Assembly (NCBI RefSeq): GCF_014529535.1
Contig: NW_023503616.1
Span: 1,116,001 to 1,180,000, forward strand
DNA from: Bradysia coprophila
Taxonomy: Eukaryota; Arthropoda; Insecta; Diptera; Sciaridae
DNA length: 64,000 bases
Direction: 5' to 3'
The position numbers and the translations under genes are program-made. Below, piece by piece: positions 45,742-59,000 of the stretch. Positions within the stretch are counted from its first letter, which is position 1. Each line of letters starts with the position of its first letter. The notes below the pieces were generated by a model that saw only the letters and a program-made list of their open reading frames with translations, had not been told where the DNA came from and searched no databases.

Positions 45742-45957
45742 TTGCATTTACTACACATCTGGTGTCTAATGAAGTACACGGTTCCATAAATTATAATTAT
45801 TTGTTCCACTTTTCTTTACAATATTTACATACTAGTAAGTAAAGCACATACAATCACAAATCAATTATTTTCTAATTATTATATTTTCACATTACAATTC
45901 TGGTCTGATATGAGTTACCTACTGTGCAATAGCTGATTAAATGACAATTTGTCGGCG

Positions 45958-45965
45958 TATAAAAG
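45958..45965 (+). promoter_or_regulatory. TATA box of cysteine-rich gene A
   Basis: GCGTATAAAAGGTTGA, 77 bp before the ATG. The block from AGCTGATAAATGAC-like sequence through the TATA box is conserved upstream of gene B. Confidence 0.65.
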
Positions 45966-46034
45966 GTTGACAATAATTTCAGAAACTTTAGTTTGTCTTT
46001 TATTTAAATGTGCGATCTTTTTCATAAAAAAGGA

Positions 46035-47949
46035 ATGTACCTCCATGGCATTGCTTATCTCTTCGTGTTTCTATGCCACACATCATTGTCAATTTGTACT
46101 GACGACATCAAGCTTTGTAGGTTTTCCTTAAGAAATGATTGAGAGTAAAATAAAACTGAATATGGTGCGACGAAGAAATAGTTTTTACGTGTCTGTTGTG
46201 GACGGTATATTTTACAATTTACAAATTTATGCCCCAGGGCATGAAAAGTTAATGAACCCAAGAAACTTTTCAAGTCGAACCGAGTCAAAGATTTCTTTGA
46301 CGAATTTTAGAGGATCGTGTCAAAAAACGAATGACGTTAGAGTTAATAATTAAATAAAAAATATATTCCAGCCCAGACGGATTGTCCAGGACCATTGGCA
46401 TTTTACGAAGCGATCGGATGCACACCAATCAAAAATGACGGCAATTTCTGTGCGAAACAATATAATTGTGACAAAGTCAAATCATTGCCATCGGATAAAT
46501 GTTATGTTACTGTTGATGGTTATGCATATGAAATCGGTGAACCCTTGAAGGAGGAAGATGCAAATCCTTGCGATGTCTCGTGCACATGCAGTTCAGACAT
46601 GGACGGAAAGTTAGTAGAAAATAGCTATTTCCCAACATGAATCAAAATGGGATTGTGTGCGTAGAGCTCTTATTTCGATTGGTGTTTGGAACAAAAGTTT
46701 TTGCGATTGATGACAGACTGTGATGTTGGTTGTGATGCATCTACAAAATGTACTATTTTGTATTTTGCGTTTGAAAACAGAAAAGCCGAAGCTAACTAAA
46801 CGTTATTTACATTTGTTATATCGAGTACATAACAGAATTTTTATGACTATTCTTTTCAGTTCTTGTGTTTAAAAGAACACTGTCAATTAAAACCGTATTA
46901 AAGATATCTATTTCCATAACCAAATCATCATCGAAAAGTTTTAAAATCGGAGGACCATACAATTTGTTACAATAACAACTATATCTCACTACCATAAATG
47001 ATTGAAAATAAAGGCAAAAAATTCGTTATAGGGCGCGATTTCAATGTGCTGTAGTGGACTGCTACCACGGTCCAGTAAAGACAGATTGTTATCGAAAAAA
47101 TAGTCCTCTGAATTGCTGTTCAGGCGAAGAAGAATGCCGTGAGTATTGCATTAATCATAGATACCATTACGTACATTTCCATAAAATGGTTTTCAGCTGA
47201 GGACCCAGAAGATCGAGCTGTATGTATGGTCAATGGAAGAGCCTACAAGGACGGTGAATATTTTTCGGTTGAATCAGACCCAGACCTGAATTGTGTTTGC
47301 CAGCCTGGATATGAGGGTGAAATTCATCCTTTTTTGTAAAAGGAGAGTCTTACAATGTGATAACAATTCCAGGCGAAAATGTTGAACCATTCTGTGCAAG
47401 ACCTAATCATCCCTATTGCAGTGCATTATTCAAAGATCCATATGTTATCAGGAAAAACTGTGCTCCGGTGTATTACTCTTCACAACCACCACAAACTAGT
47501 TGCTCTAAAGTCTACAGATGTCGTAAGTAAATGAGGCAAACACATTGATGTCCAACAAAATAAAAACTTTTACAAATCTCACATTTTCATAGAAAATGAC
47601 ATGGATAAAGTAATCAAATCGAACGAAACCACAGAGACGGATGAAGCTGGTATGCTTCTCTCACAGTCAAATTATTATGTACTTTGATTCTGAGTAAAAT
47701 TGATAATTCTTTTTTTCAGTTTGCCACTTTGGCTCATTGGTTTTAGAGCTCGGCGAAGAACTTAACCAAGCAACAAACCGTAATTCAGTTTGTGAGAGAT
47801 GCGTATGTGAAGTTCCCCCCACATTAACTTGTCAGCGACTTCCTGATGATGAATGTGACATTACAAGGCATCCCAGTTTCATGAATCATGCCCAAGATTC
47901 GATAACTTCAATGATAAATAAAATTCCGAAAAAATGGAACATTCACTAG
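46035..47949 (+). CDS. Secreted cysteine-rich VWC-like protein, gene A
   Basis: Seven exons (46035-46116, 46372-46609, 47032-47138, 47197-47316, 47373-47522, 47593-47649, 47720-47949) splice in frame to 327 aa. All junctions are GT-AG; the first donor is GTAGGT. Residues 1-21 are a signal peptide (MYLHGIAYLFVFLCHTSLSI). The mature protein is very Cys-rich: CPGPLAFYEAIGC, CTCSSD, DCYHGPVKTDCYR, CMVNGRAYKDGEYF ... CVCQPGY, and a last exon with VWC-like spacing (VCHFGSLVLELGEE ... CERCVCEVP ... CQRLPDDEC). VWC modules bind growth factors or act in extracellular matrix and immunity; the exact role here is unknown. It is the longer of two tandem paralogues. Confidence 0.82.
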
Positions 47950-48385
47950 ACATTGATTTTAATTAAAAAAAAAGTTTTTGACTCTACACTTTTCACTCAC
48001 ATAACAGGGAATACTTTAAAAACACTGTGATTGGGAAGACGGTTGTAAATTTACCGAACATATTTCACAGCTGACACCAACGTAATAGTCTACTTGCACT
48101 CTAGACTCGGGCCTTTCCATTCAATTCACTCCTTATTTTCCCTGATACCTCACGCTTTGAAGCTTTCCAATGAAAAAATTAATATTCGCAACAGGTCAGG
48201 TTTTACTGCTGTGATAGAACTCGACTCGATTATTACTTCAAACTTTTTTCCTAAATTTTCATTCAGGTTAAGCTAAAATATAAATCTGGTTCAGGTCAAA
48301 TCTAAAATGCAAAAGTCTGGTTCATGTCAACCTGAACTTAATCGGAGCCTTAAAAAGTATTAGATTTTATCAGTTAGAGCAAATT
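47950..48385. other. Intergenic spacer downstream of gene A
   Basis: No supported feature; the frame at 48094-48276 looks like chance. Confidence 0.4.
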
Positions 48386-48960
48386 TTTTTTATAAATAGT
48401 TCTTTATTGTCACTTCTTTTTACACTAGTGTGAAGTACAAAATTGGGCTCAGATTACCAAATTTTCTTACAATAGAAAGATTACATTACGTCATTATACT
48501 CATTACTCATTACCCTTGATGCAGCCGTTCTGGAGAGTTTGTAGTTCATTGAGTTTAGTCTTGTTGCCTAGACTGTATATTGTCAACATGTAGGACAAGT
48601 GGCTTTGAACATAGGAGAAGTACGTTTGTCAGCCGGAATGAACTTGCCTATGTGGACTTTCTTAACGTGGTCGACATGATATCGAAGGTCAAATTTTCAT
48701 CGAGAACTAATCCAAGATATTTGTACGACCGCACTCGTTTGATCTCCTCGTTGTCGACAACAATACTGACGTCAGGAAGGTTACTTGCTCGTCCGAATGT
48801 CATGTAACACGTTTTACCTGTGTTCATTGTCAATAAATTTCGGCGTAGCCACTTATATAGTAACGTAATGTCGTGTTGCATACTCTGTTGGAGTTCAACA
48901 GCAGAGTCAGCAGCATAATACAAGACAGTGTCGTCCGCGTACAGTAGGATTTTGCCCATC
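48386..48960 (-). mobile_element. Degenerate LINE reverse-transcriptase fragment
   Basis: The minus strand from 48959 reads MGKILLYADDTVLYYAADSA (catalytic YADD), TMNTGKTCYMTFGRAS and IKRVRSYKYLGLVLDENLTF, then breaks at 48648. Other frames continue the same domain (TIYSLGNKTKLNELQTLQNG near 48540-48600), so at least one or two frameshifts are present. The 3' end is A-rich (48386-48400). It lies between the two cysteine-rich paralogues and belongs to a different family from the LINEs at 2.2-4.1 kb. Confidence 0.82.
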
Positions 48961-50003
48961 CATCATTTCTGTCCTTTGTATTACTCGGTCATCCTCAAAA
49001 TCTTAAAGGCCTTTTATGACCTTTTCTATTACCTTAACTACTCAGAACCTATTTTTGGAAATTAATTTCCTTAAAACGCTTACATTTACCAAGAAAGGAT
49101 TCCATCGCAAGCCTAGCCAAATAGCACGAACAGGTAGCTTCAGGTCTAGTTGTGCTTTTTAGACTCAGCTTTCGACTTTGATGGTGTACGCAGTTTTTTT
49201 CACCTTATAAAATTTGTGCACTACATCATTACACTTGGTTTGCAGACTTTATGTATACTAAAAATCTGATTTCTCAAATTTCTCTCTTACGAGAAGAATG
49301 TTCAGTAGTGGCGAATATATGTCTAAATCTCTCAAAGACCAATTAGAAGAAGGAACAGAGAAAGCAGAAATTGGTCGCACCTTCTTTGAGCGCAGTCCAT
49401 CAGGTGTCAAAAGGCTTTTTTTGTGATTGAGCTAACCCTTACGATCCACTTATGATGTCAAAGTAAGCCTTGCAAATCGCCCAACTGTACAGCTGTACCT
49501 TGACGCTAAAACAATAGCGTACCACAGCTAAAACTATGCTAAATGTCCGAAGTAATAAAACACTCTATAGAGCCTGTACTTTCAATATGGCGAAATAAGA
49601 GAAGTACGAAAAATAGAAAAACAGGACATTGACAGGAATTCAGAAGGAGCTCAGCGGAGATTTGTTAAAGCTCAGCGGTGAATTATTAGAACTCAGCCGA
49701 TATTTTTATTCGTTATTCAAAGAGGTGGCATAATTAGACTTAGTGAAACTACCTTTTGTCAACTTTTTAATGATTTTTATAAAATGCTCGACACTTTTTT
49801 GAATGAAAGTATTTTATCGCCGAAGTGAACACAGCAAACATTCATTCTGATACTTATAATAGCGGAGTGTCACAGTTGTGTCGAAACATTTTCTGTGTTT
49901 TTGTCGCGACAAAACAAAAAAAAACTTTTTGTTTTTACATCGAGTAAAAAGTGTTTAGTGTTCAAATATGCCCGGCGACCTAAAGAGACTATGCCCGAAT
50001 ACA
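48961..50003. other. Intergenic, no gene recognised
   Basis: No supported feature. Confidence 0.4.
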
Positions 50004-50188
50004 CAAGGCTGTATACTTCGGGAGGTCACGCAGATCGCCATTTTATTAGATACGCGGGAACACACCTTTTCCATACAAAGAAATTCACCAAAATTGAATT
50101 TGTATGGCGTGGTAAATTTTTTGTATGAAACGTGGTGTGTAACCCGCGTATCTACATCTGCGTGACCTCCCCAAAGTATACAGCTTTG
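50004..50188. mobile_element. 185-bp hAT-like MITE with perfect 8-bp TSD
   Basis: CGAATACA occurs at 49996-50003 and 50189-50196. Inverted ends CAAGGCTGTATACTT / CAAAGCTGTATACTT continue as AGGTCACGCAGAT in both arms. The overlapping short frames at 49895-50197 are by-products. Confidence 0.92.
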
Positions 50189-50551
50189 CGAATACAATGG
50201 ACAGCATAAGAGGTGAGTTTCTTTGAATTTTCTCGGTGAATTTTTGTGTTAAAATTTTCGATACATTTCAAGGAAACTGTCCTGTCATTTCCATATGACA
50301 GGCCTTAGGCCCAAAAAATTCTTTCGTCAAAACGTGAAACATTGTATTTTAAAATTATTATTCAATTTATAATAGACGTAAACATTGTTGTTAAAACATG
50401 CCTCATTTCATAAATGCACCTCACGTATTTGCATTCTTCAATAGTGAAACTGGGTCATACCCACATTACAGTTGCAATTCTGGCATAATTGGTTCATTAT
50501 ATGATATGAATTATCTACTGAAATAGCTGATAAATTGACGAATCGGTGGCG

Positions 50552-50559
50552 TATAAAAA
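50552..50559 (+). promoter_or_regulatory. TATA box of cysteine-rich gene B
   Basis: GGCGTATAAAAAGTTGA, about 97 bp before the ATG, in a block conserved with the gene A promoter. Confidence 0.65.
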
Positions 50560-50648
50560 GTTGAAAAAATTTGTAAAAAAAAACTTTAGTGTGTTCTACG
50601 ACTCCAATCAATTCTAAAATTTGACTTTCCAACCAATTACGCAATGAA

Positions 50649-52567
50649 ATGCCTTACTTTGGCATTGTTTATATCTGCATGATGCTATCATACGCATCAT
50701 CGTTAATTCGTGCTGACGACCTTGACACTCGTAGGTTTCAATTAGGAAATTTTATTAAAGGTTCTGAAAGAACCATGTTAAGACACCCAAAGTTCTGAAA
50801 GAACAGGTTAAGACAACCACGAAGGCAGTTGACACCAAATTTTATAAACAGATAGTGGGAGAAAATATTTTGTTTTTGTTAAGTTCCATTTTACATATAA
50901 ACTTCGCAGCCGTTGACGCTATTGTGTGTCACCGCCTTCGTGATCAACTCAGGGTTGTCTTAACCTGTTCTTTCAGAACCTTGATTTTATTGATGGCAGA
51001 TTAAGACTGGATATTCGCGATGTGTAAGGTGCGGCGCGTAGCGGAAATAAATCGAACATACTTAGGTCCGATATTCAAATTTGTTCAACATAGACAGTGG
51101 TGACATTAATGTCTTGTGAGTAATAGTTCAACATACTTATGTCCGATATTCAAATTTTAACAATATAGAAAGTTGTGCCATCTATTGAACGTGAAAATCG
51201 TGATGACGGTGTAAGGAAGGAAATAATCATTGTCAAAGACATTGCTCTCTAAGTATCCTACGCATCGCACCCTTTGTCGAAAATCTCAAATAGCCAAGTT
51301 AAAGATTCTGTTGAAATCTTTTTGTTCAATGTAGAGATGTATGTAGAGAAAGTTAGCTTTTGTGTTCCTGATTGAATGGTTTCTAAATAGAAAATTTGAG
51401 AATTTTAATGGATCACGTGAGAAAACGAATATTGATTTAGGTATTTAAAAACAGGAAACTTTTTTATTTTTCAGTCCAGACAGAATGTCCAGGACCATTG
51501 GCATTTTATAAAGCAATCGGATGCAAACCAATGGAAAATGACGACAATTGTGCAAAACAGTATGACTGTGACAATGTAAAATCGTTACCATCACATACAT
51601 CTCATGATAATAAGATTAACGGTACTTCATACGACGTCAGTGAATCCTTGAAAGACGAAGATAATGTACGGGAAATGTGAGTAGAAAATAGATATTTTCT
51701 TAATAAGAGTTGAAAAGGGTTGTGCATATGCGTATAGCTCTCATTTCGTTTTTTGTCAGGAACCAGATTTTTCGTAATTTTATTTTGAAAGCGCAAAACT
51801 ATGAAAATCGAATTTACTTTCTCTTGAAATTCAATATATTTTTTATGTTAACTGCTACTAAGGTATGTATTTTATGACTGATTTTCGAAAAAGGAACCGC
51901 ATTGCAAAATACATCCAATTTTAGTATCAAAATTTACGAGTGAAAACGTTTCAAACGTTTCATAATGTAAGTCCGATATAATTCATTAACTATCAAAACT
52001 ACATTCTACTATGGACTCAATGCAACTGTTTGAAAATACAGGCTAAAAATTCATTTCAGATCGTCATATATTATCAAGAATAACTGTGCTCCGGTGTATG
52101 ATACCACACAATCACCACAAACTGATACTGCTGATACATATAGATGTCGTAAATATATGAAGCCAAGATAACTTGTAGAAAAATGTACAGTAAACCAATT
52201 TTTATTAGAAAATGACCGGGATGAGGTAATCAAATCGAAGGAATCCATGGATAAGGAGGAATCCGGTAAGTTCCTTCTCTTTGTTTGACAGACAAATTAT
52301 ACTTTGATAATACCGAGTAGAATTAGCAATTCTTTTTGTTCAGTTTGCCACTTTGGTTCATTAGTTTTACATCTCGGCGAAGAAATAAACCAAGCAACAG
52401 ACTATAATTCCGTTTGTGTGACATGTGTATGTGAAGTTCCACCGACATTAACTTGTCAACGACTTCCTGATGAAGATTGTGACGTTACCGGCCAAACCAA
52501 TGACAATTTAATGAATCGTCTTCAAAATGCGATAAGTACAATGATCGAAAAAATGACTTCTCGGTAA
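50649..52567 (+). CDS. Secreted cysteine-rich protein, gene B (exon-deleted paralogue of A)
   Basis: Five exons (50649-50730, 51475-51676, 52060-52148, 52209-52265, 52344-52567) splice in frame to 217 aa. Exon 1 is 82 bp as in gene A and encodes a signal peptide (MPYFGIVYICMMLSYASSLI). Exon 2 keeps QTECPGPLAFYKAIGC but is 36 bp shorter at its 3' side, losing the CDVSCTC segment. The equivalents of A's exons 3 and 4 and the first half of exon 5 are missing: the intron-2 acceptor region of A (TGAAAATA(A/C)AGGC(A/T)AAAAATTC) is fused to the middle of exon 5 (YIIKNNCAPVYD), preserving phase. The last exon keeps the VWC-like spacing. A 227-bp MITE sits in intron 1. It is presumably functional as a shorter secreted protein, unless it is a pseudogene without visible lesions. 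Confidence 0.78.
50757..50983. mobile_element. 227-bp hAT-like MITE in intron 1 of gene B
   Basis: ATTTTATT at 50749-50756 and 50984-50991 is the 8-bp duplication. Inverted ends (A/C)AAGGTTCTGAAAGAAC are followed by GTTAAGACAACC and CACGAAGGC in both arms; the left arm has a partial internal repeat of its end. Confidence 0.9.
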
Positions 52568-55500
52568 AAATTGATTTTAACAAAAAAAGAAGTTTTCATT
52601 ATAAGGACTAGTTTACAAAAACTTTGATCTACCAAAAGCTTTTCACAGCTGACGCTAACATAATATTGTTAACAGATGTAATGGTCTGTTAACGCTGTTA
52701 ACGGAGAGTGCAGATCAGTTAAAATTTATGAATGAAAATAAATCGAAATTCGAATTTTCGAAATACAAATTTTGGATGTGTTTTTTTCTCTCATTTTGAC
52801 ATTGCCCTCAAGGTCAGTTACGTTCGACTGAGCCGAAATATATTACATGAGTCCTGGAACAGGTGCTGAGAACGATCGTATGGAAAATCCGTTCCGCACA
52901 CGCAGCCAATCGGTGAGAATTTCTTTGTCATTCAGTCGGACCGAAAACGTCACATTCTCTCACCAGATAAACAACTTTTTCTCTCACTTTTTTACACTTT
53001 TCGTTTCCAATAACGTCACTTTTCGTGTCTAGTTGTGTAGTCACTTCACTTTTCGTTTCCAGTTATGTCACTTTTATTTAGAAATTTGTTACATTTTATT
53101 TCTTTCTGTACGAAATACAGATTAAACGTTGAAACAATAGACTATGCCAAAATGACTTTCTTTCTCGATTTTTTGTGTGCATAAAGTAGCTAAAAATCGA
53201 AAATAAAGATACCCGTGTCTCGTTTTTTGACGAAAAAACTTGAATCCAGAAAAATTTCTCACTTCATTAATTCCTGCAATATTTGCGCCATTTTCCACCC
53301 AAATTCCACATAAAAAGTCTTAAGTTTGCAACATTACAGTAAGTATGCAACTCTTCATGACGCGGGCCTAAGTTACGAGAAATGTTCTGAAATGTATGCC
53401 CAAGGCTGCCTTGGCAAGGCTCTTTGAAATTTTATTTACATACACAGCAAAATTGTAACAATGACATGAATTTCCTTACAAATATACACTTCATACACGA
53501 TTCACGCAAACCGCAACCAAATTACTAATTTGCGAATATGCTCCATTCATCGGTCAGAAATGTAATAATTGGTTTACCATTCAATTAAATTTGATTGCTT
53601 TCAACATCGAACATTTTTGCCCAACTCCAGAACATGAATGTTCTGTACATGAATTGCCTGGATTATTCTCGAGGCGAACGGTTTAGAAAACATCAAAAGG
53701 GTAAAAAAAATACAGAAAAAAAAACATCCACTCGGAATTATATTGCATTCCCCATTTTTATCGAGCGTTTCTTGGTGAAGTTGAACTTATATCAATCGAT
53801 TATTCAAGTATATCCAAAAAGAATGTGGTTAGTCTAACAGACCAGAATATATACATTGCTTGTGTAATAGATGATTTCTTCGTACGATTATTTATCGCAT
53901 CCAAGCTTTTTCAATTACATTTCCACACAGACATAATTCCATTCAAACACCTTGAGAGCATTTTATCCATTCACCAACCCGACCAGAATATCATACCATG
54001 TGAGTATTTCATTCTAAATATGCGAAGTAGTTCCAAGCAATTTGTTCAACTTGCAGACTATTATACACTCGCACTTATCCGGTTCGTTTAAGAAAGCTTT
54101 TTAGTATTTAGAATTGTGATATCTTGACAAAGCGTTACTAGAACGTATATGAAGTGAGAAAAGTGAGTCGATTAATGCAACTATTTGCTTTCAATATTGA
54201 GAAACATCGTATGGAGTATACCCTTGATAACGATTTGTTTCTCAATATTTTTTCGGCTCAAAGCTTAATTTAGTCCCCATTCCAATACCCGTTAATCCAT
54301 TAATTAGTGATAGAGAAACTGTACATTAGATCCATATATATGTAAAGTTGGTGATGTTCTCTGTCTGCAATTTTAATATTAAATGAAAATCCATTTTGAA
54401 TTAGCCTGTGCCACAGGATACTGAAAAGTATAATACAAGACTGACACGAAAAATATACAAAATATATCAATGCAATTCGAAATGTTATAAAAAACAACAA
54501 CTTTTCCAATAGCACAAAGTCATTCAATGAATACACACAGAGTCTATTGCAATGAAATGATACCATGTTGCTATACATTCGAAAACAACTTTTTTAATTT
54601 TAAATTCTCATTAAAAACCAACTAACTATGCAACATAAAAGTTATTTTGTTTTATGTGAACATTGAAAAAGGATATTATTGATGTCCATTTTATTTGGAG
54701 TGGGCGGTGGGTTTTGTATGTGCCTTTTTGCAAACGAATAATTAGTAGCTTTGATTCGAACATTTTTTTTTAAATAAAACTTTGGTAATTACATTGTTTG
54801 TAAATAACGAACTAATTTGGTTTATCATTTTGCGGTATACGGATGCACCGTTCTGTAATATAACACCGCATATCACTTGTGATTTTGATTGAAAATTGGT
54901 CAATGAGAATCTAGTTAGCAATTTGGTAGCCAATTAATAATATTCTGATAAGGCAGCTCTCTAGCGAGGGCTGCCTTGATTATGAGATATAAAAAAACGA
55001 TGATACTATGGTAACATTATTGCTAGGCACCCTACTACAATTGGTGCCATCGAAAAGTCCTAGTAAATACTCAACGAAAATATCTGCCTAGACTTTTAGT
55101 CATCGTTTCTAACGACGACTAAAATTAGCAATGATCTCTGGATCATCAGGAGAGCTCCGAAAGTGTAACTAATTTTACGTCTTTTAGCACTTAAAAATTG
55201 CGTTTAGCGAGAGAGAAATTAAAAGAAGATTATAAAAGAAAGGTACAGAACGTAAAGACTTATTTGATCCTTTGAGACTTTATTTTAATAAATTACTAAC
55301 AAATGATTAAGGCGACGTATAAGATTTTTTACGGTATACAGGGCTTTGCTTTTATGAACGGCCACAACGAACCAACGATCACATGTTTTATTCATCGTTA
55401 AGAGCATCATTGTACTGAATTCGTTTTTCAAAGAACAATAATCCAAAAAGTTAGCATTGATTCGTGGAATTCAATGACTGGAATTAGATGTTGTAAGTAT

Positions 55501-58199
55501 TAGCCAAAAATTCCATTTATCTGTGAGGCCTATCTATGAGCAAATTCCCGCAGCTTCCTATGGGCCACTAGAATTTTTTCTGGGGTGGTCCATTTCCGAT
55601 CCCACAAAATCGACCGCCCCTAATTGATACACTGTGTGATTTGGCAACCTTCATTACGAGGGCAGTGCCTTTATTTGGAATAAATGTTTTCTTCTGCATT
55701 TACATACATTAACTGACATTGCCGGGTCATAACGTCCCCACACATCAAAATAAAAATTTGGAACCGCCGAACCGCGAACACAATGTACTATCGTAAAAGT
55801 TCATACTGTGCCAAGATTATCCTAATCGTAACGGAAGTAAGCTCAGACATCTTTCTGAACTGAGTCAGTTTTCTTATAAAATTCGTTATTGGATGTAAAT
55901 GTCTTTTTTAGAAACGTACAGAGTCTTACACTTTGATATGGCCTTGATGACATTATATCAAAGAATCAATACAATTCTTAAAATCTTTAATTTCAACACT
56001 GAATACTCTTACAGTAAGATTTACAAATAGCTATGCGTCATAAGGTTCATCGTTCCAAAGTTTCGCTGGTAGAACTTCATTCATTTACAATGGAGAGTAA
56101 ATTGATCCAAATTGAATTCCAAGTTTTGACCAATTCGATGCAGAACGTTAATCTAAGCAAAAAATTGTTCTACGGTATGCCTCTAAAATGCACTGATTTT
56201 TTTATAAAATTAATTTTGTTTATAAATTACGATCCAAAATGGACCCAATTTTGTCAGCCACCTAAAATGTCCCGGAGGCCGTTTCCAGTCTCGATGAAGA
56301 TATGTATGTGTAAGGTGTTCTGCAGCAAAACCTACATGGGTATCGACAATTCTGACCAAAAGAATTCCTATAAACAGTGTAAAATCAAAATATAGTGCCA
56401 CCATTTTGTTATTTTCTTATTTGAACAATTTTTTGTTTATAATAATGTTCGTCGATTAAAAATTACTTGTCAAAACTTCAGTTCCCCATTGAATAAATAA
56501 ATGCAAAGTACTTATGAAATTCGCCAATGATATCAGACTCTTATGTAACCTGATTTCATGAAAAAATGAGTTACCAGTTCCACTGTTATATTATAGCTGT
56601 GACTGGAACAGGTGATTGAGCTATATTTTTGCTTTGGAAACGAACCTCTTTGCAATGTACGCCAATAAAAGTTCAAAATTGTTATGGTTTTCATTCAATA
56701 ACCCGCGGCTACACTAAATTACCCAACGAAATTTGAAACAACGAATTTAATTAAATTATTTGCTGCTGGTAACGAAATGCATGACTATTAAATACCCGCT
56801 GGAGTTAGTCAATAATGGTCAATAACTGCTGACACGTGATGGATGTTTACATTTTTCCTTAAGGCAACTCCAAAGTTCATTCATGCAATAAAAATCATGA
56901 ACTAGTCTCTTATATATCTTACTCGCTGCTCATGATCAAAACACTGTGGTAAACTCAAAAGGAGATACATCCGAAGCAGCTAAAGCTACTTAACCACCCT
57001 CCTAGGTTTTCTTTATGGGACAGATAAATGGCTAGTGAAAACTTTTTTCAGACTACAGATATTCTTGTATTACTCTTACTCACTCAGTGCAAAAACTGCA
57101 GTCTGTATAATCTGTTGGAATCAAAGATTGACTTTGAACATTTATTCAAAATTAATCCTCCTACATAATAACAAAATTCATCCCGACGACGATCATCTCG
57201 GTAGGTGAATTATTTGTATTAGAACAAGCAATAATTATCATCAGATGTTGTGTGTCACTCGCGTATCTTTCGTTGGATAACCTCTCCATAATTTACACCT
57301 CTAACGAAAATGGACAAAGAATTACAAAGATCATAGCTCTTTCTGCGGAAGAAGTTTTACACTATTAGCCTATTTAAATTTTCAATGAATAACGGGAAAC
57401 GTTTATTTGGTAATCATTTATTTAAGATCCGTTCGAAAGTAGCAAAAGATTTTTAAAGGCGTAAATTAAACAAATTCGGTGAAACAATTTGTAAAAGGAT
57501 GAACTCACTTTTCCCAAAGAAAAAAACAATCACAATCGTCACGTGACAATAATCCCACGACATCGATGTTCAGCAAATTAGCGAAAAAAATTATATTTTT
57601 TACATATCAAAGTTTGCAACGTTCGAAAAATCCAAATAGTGCGTACAACAGTTGTTACTGCAACTTAAATTTATTGGTTCAATGACAAAATATAACAATT
57701 AGTTTCCCTTTGCACGTGAAGTTACGAACATGAACTTTTAAAAATTTTAGCGCTCACAAAAAGCGTACCATTTTTGACACCTTTTGATCTAGTACGTTTA
57801 GCACTACCATTTTGACGTATATCAATCAGAAACATTGTTGATGTTTACAAACTACAAAATGGTTCTTTGATGCAATTGGAATTTTGTAAAGTTTGAAACG
57901 AAACTCGAATATTTTAATATAAATGTTTAGTGTTTGATGACCAAATGTTGTACAATCGATAGGCCTTATCTTTTCGCAGGTAATTTAATTCATAAACATG
58001 CACTGATTCAAATTTTTATTTTCGAAAAATTGTTTTAGGAAAATGATCCAGCAGCAACTGCTTACATTAGATTAGATTATTGCCGGTCCGAACTTGGAAC
58101 TTTAGAAAACAGATTCTTTTTCTTTGAATCGATGCTGATGATGAGGCCGATGATGATATTGTCTGCGTAAACACGAAATTTAAGCGACACAAAGATCTC
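52568..58199. other. Long intergenic stretch, no gene recognised
   Basis: About 5.6 kb, AT-rich. A CACTTTTCGTTTCCA motif repeats at about 52994 and 53047. The longest frames (56033-56395 plus strand, 120 codons; 53825-54091) have no domain, splice context or homology that I can name. Confidence 0.45.
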
Positions 58200-59000
58200 A
58201 ACTCCGCCCCTCAAGGCTCTTGGAACATCGTGTGACTCAAAATCTTAAATCGGTTTGCTGACCTCATGCATAAAAATTTTGTTCTAGGACACCCCTCAAC
58301 TTTCATTTTTGAACATTTGTTCCGAAGAGACCAAAGCTCTACGACGCCATCTTGTGGGCGTATCAACATCAAAGTTGGTCCCCTTTTTTGGCACTTTCTT
58401 TCACTTTTCTCGAAAACTAAACCATGGAATTTATTGATATGCACTTTAATCGATAGGTATTTTCAGTGGCTATCTATGATTTTAGTTTCATCTAATCCTA
58501 TGGACACGTTTTCGAGAAAATTGAGAAAAACCACCCAAAAAACCACTTTTTGGTAATTTGCGGTGGCTCACATGCATGTGGCCGCTCTCAAATGTTTTTA
58601 TTCGGAAGCGCCGACCTCGAAAACCCTTTAGACACAAATTTCACGCCAATCCATTAATTTTACGCGAAATGGCAGCCAGTTTTCGTTTCAAAAATTCCGA
58701 CTTTGAAGCCACCTAGCGGCCAAGCGACGCATAAAAAAATTTTGTGACCCACATTTCCTGAATCAGCATCAAAAGCTCTACCGAAATCAACCGTAAAATC
58801 ATTAGGTCCGAGGTACGGCCTCAGTCCTAACCTAGGTCCGAACTCGACTTTTTCCCATCTCGCCACCCTAAGAAACGCTCCTATCTACTTTTTAGATTTT
58901 TAGAAAGTACGATGCCCTGCGGGCATCGTGTAATAGATGCCGGGACAGTTATGAATTAAGGCGCAGCGCTGCGCGCTGCGCTTGCAATGAAATTTCGGTG
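58200..59000. repeat. Probable dispersed non-coding repeat
   Basis: The composition shifts to GC-balanced relative to its flanks, without a long frame. It ends with a CGATGCCC-TGC-GGGCATCG hairpin (about 58910-58930) and a GCGCAGCGCTGCGCGCTGCGC palindromic cluster (about 58962-58982). Boundaries and family unknown. Confidence 0.4.

Noticed and set aside
56033..56395. 120-codon plus-strand ORF (and overlapping minus-strand 56210-56404)
   Set aside because: Neither strand shows a domain, signal peptide or splice context; likely a chance open frame.
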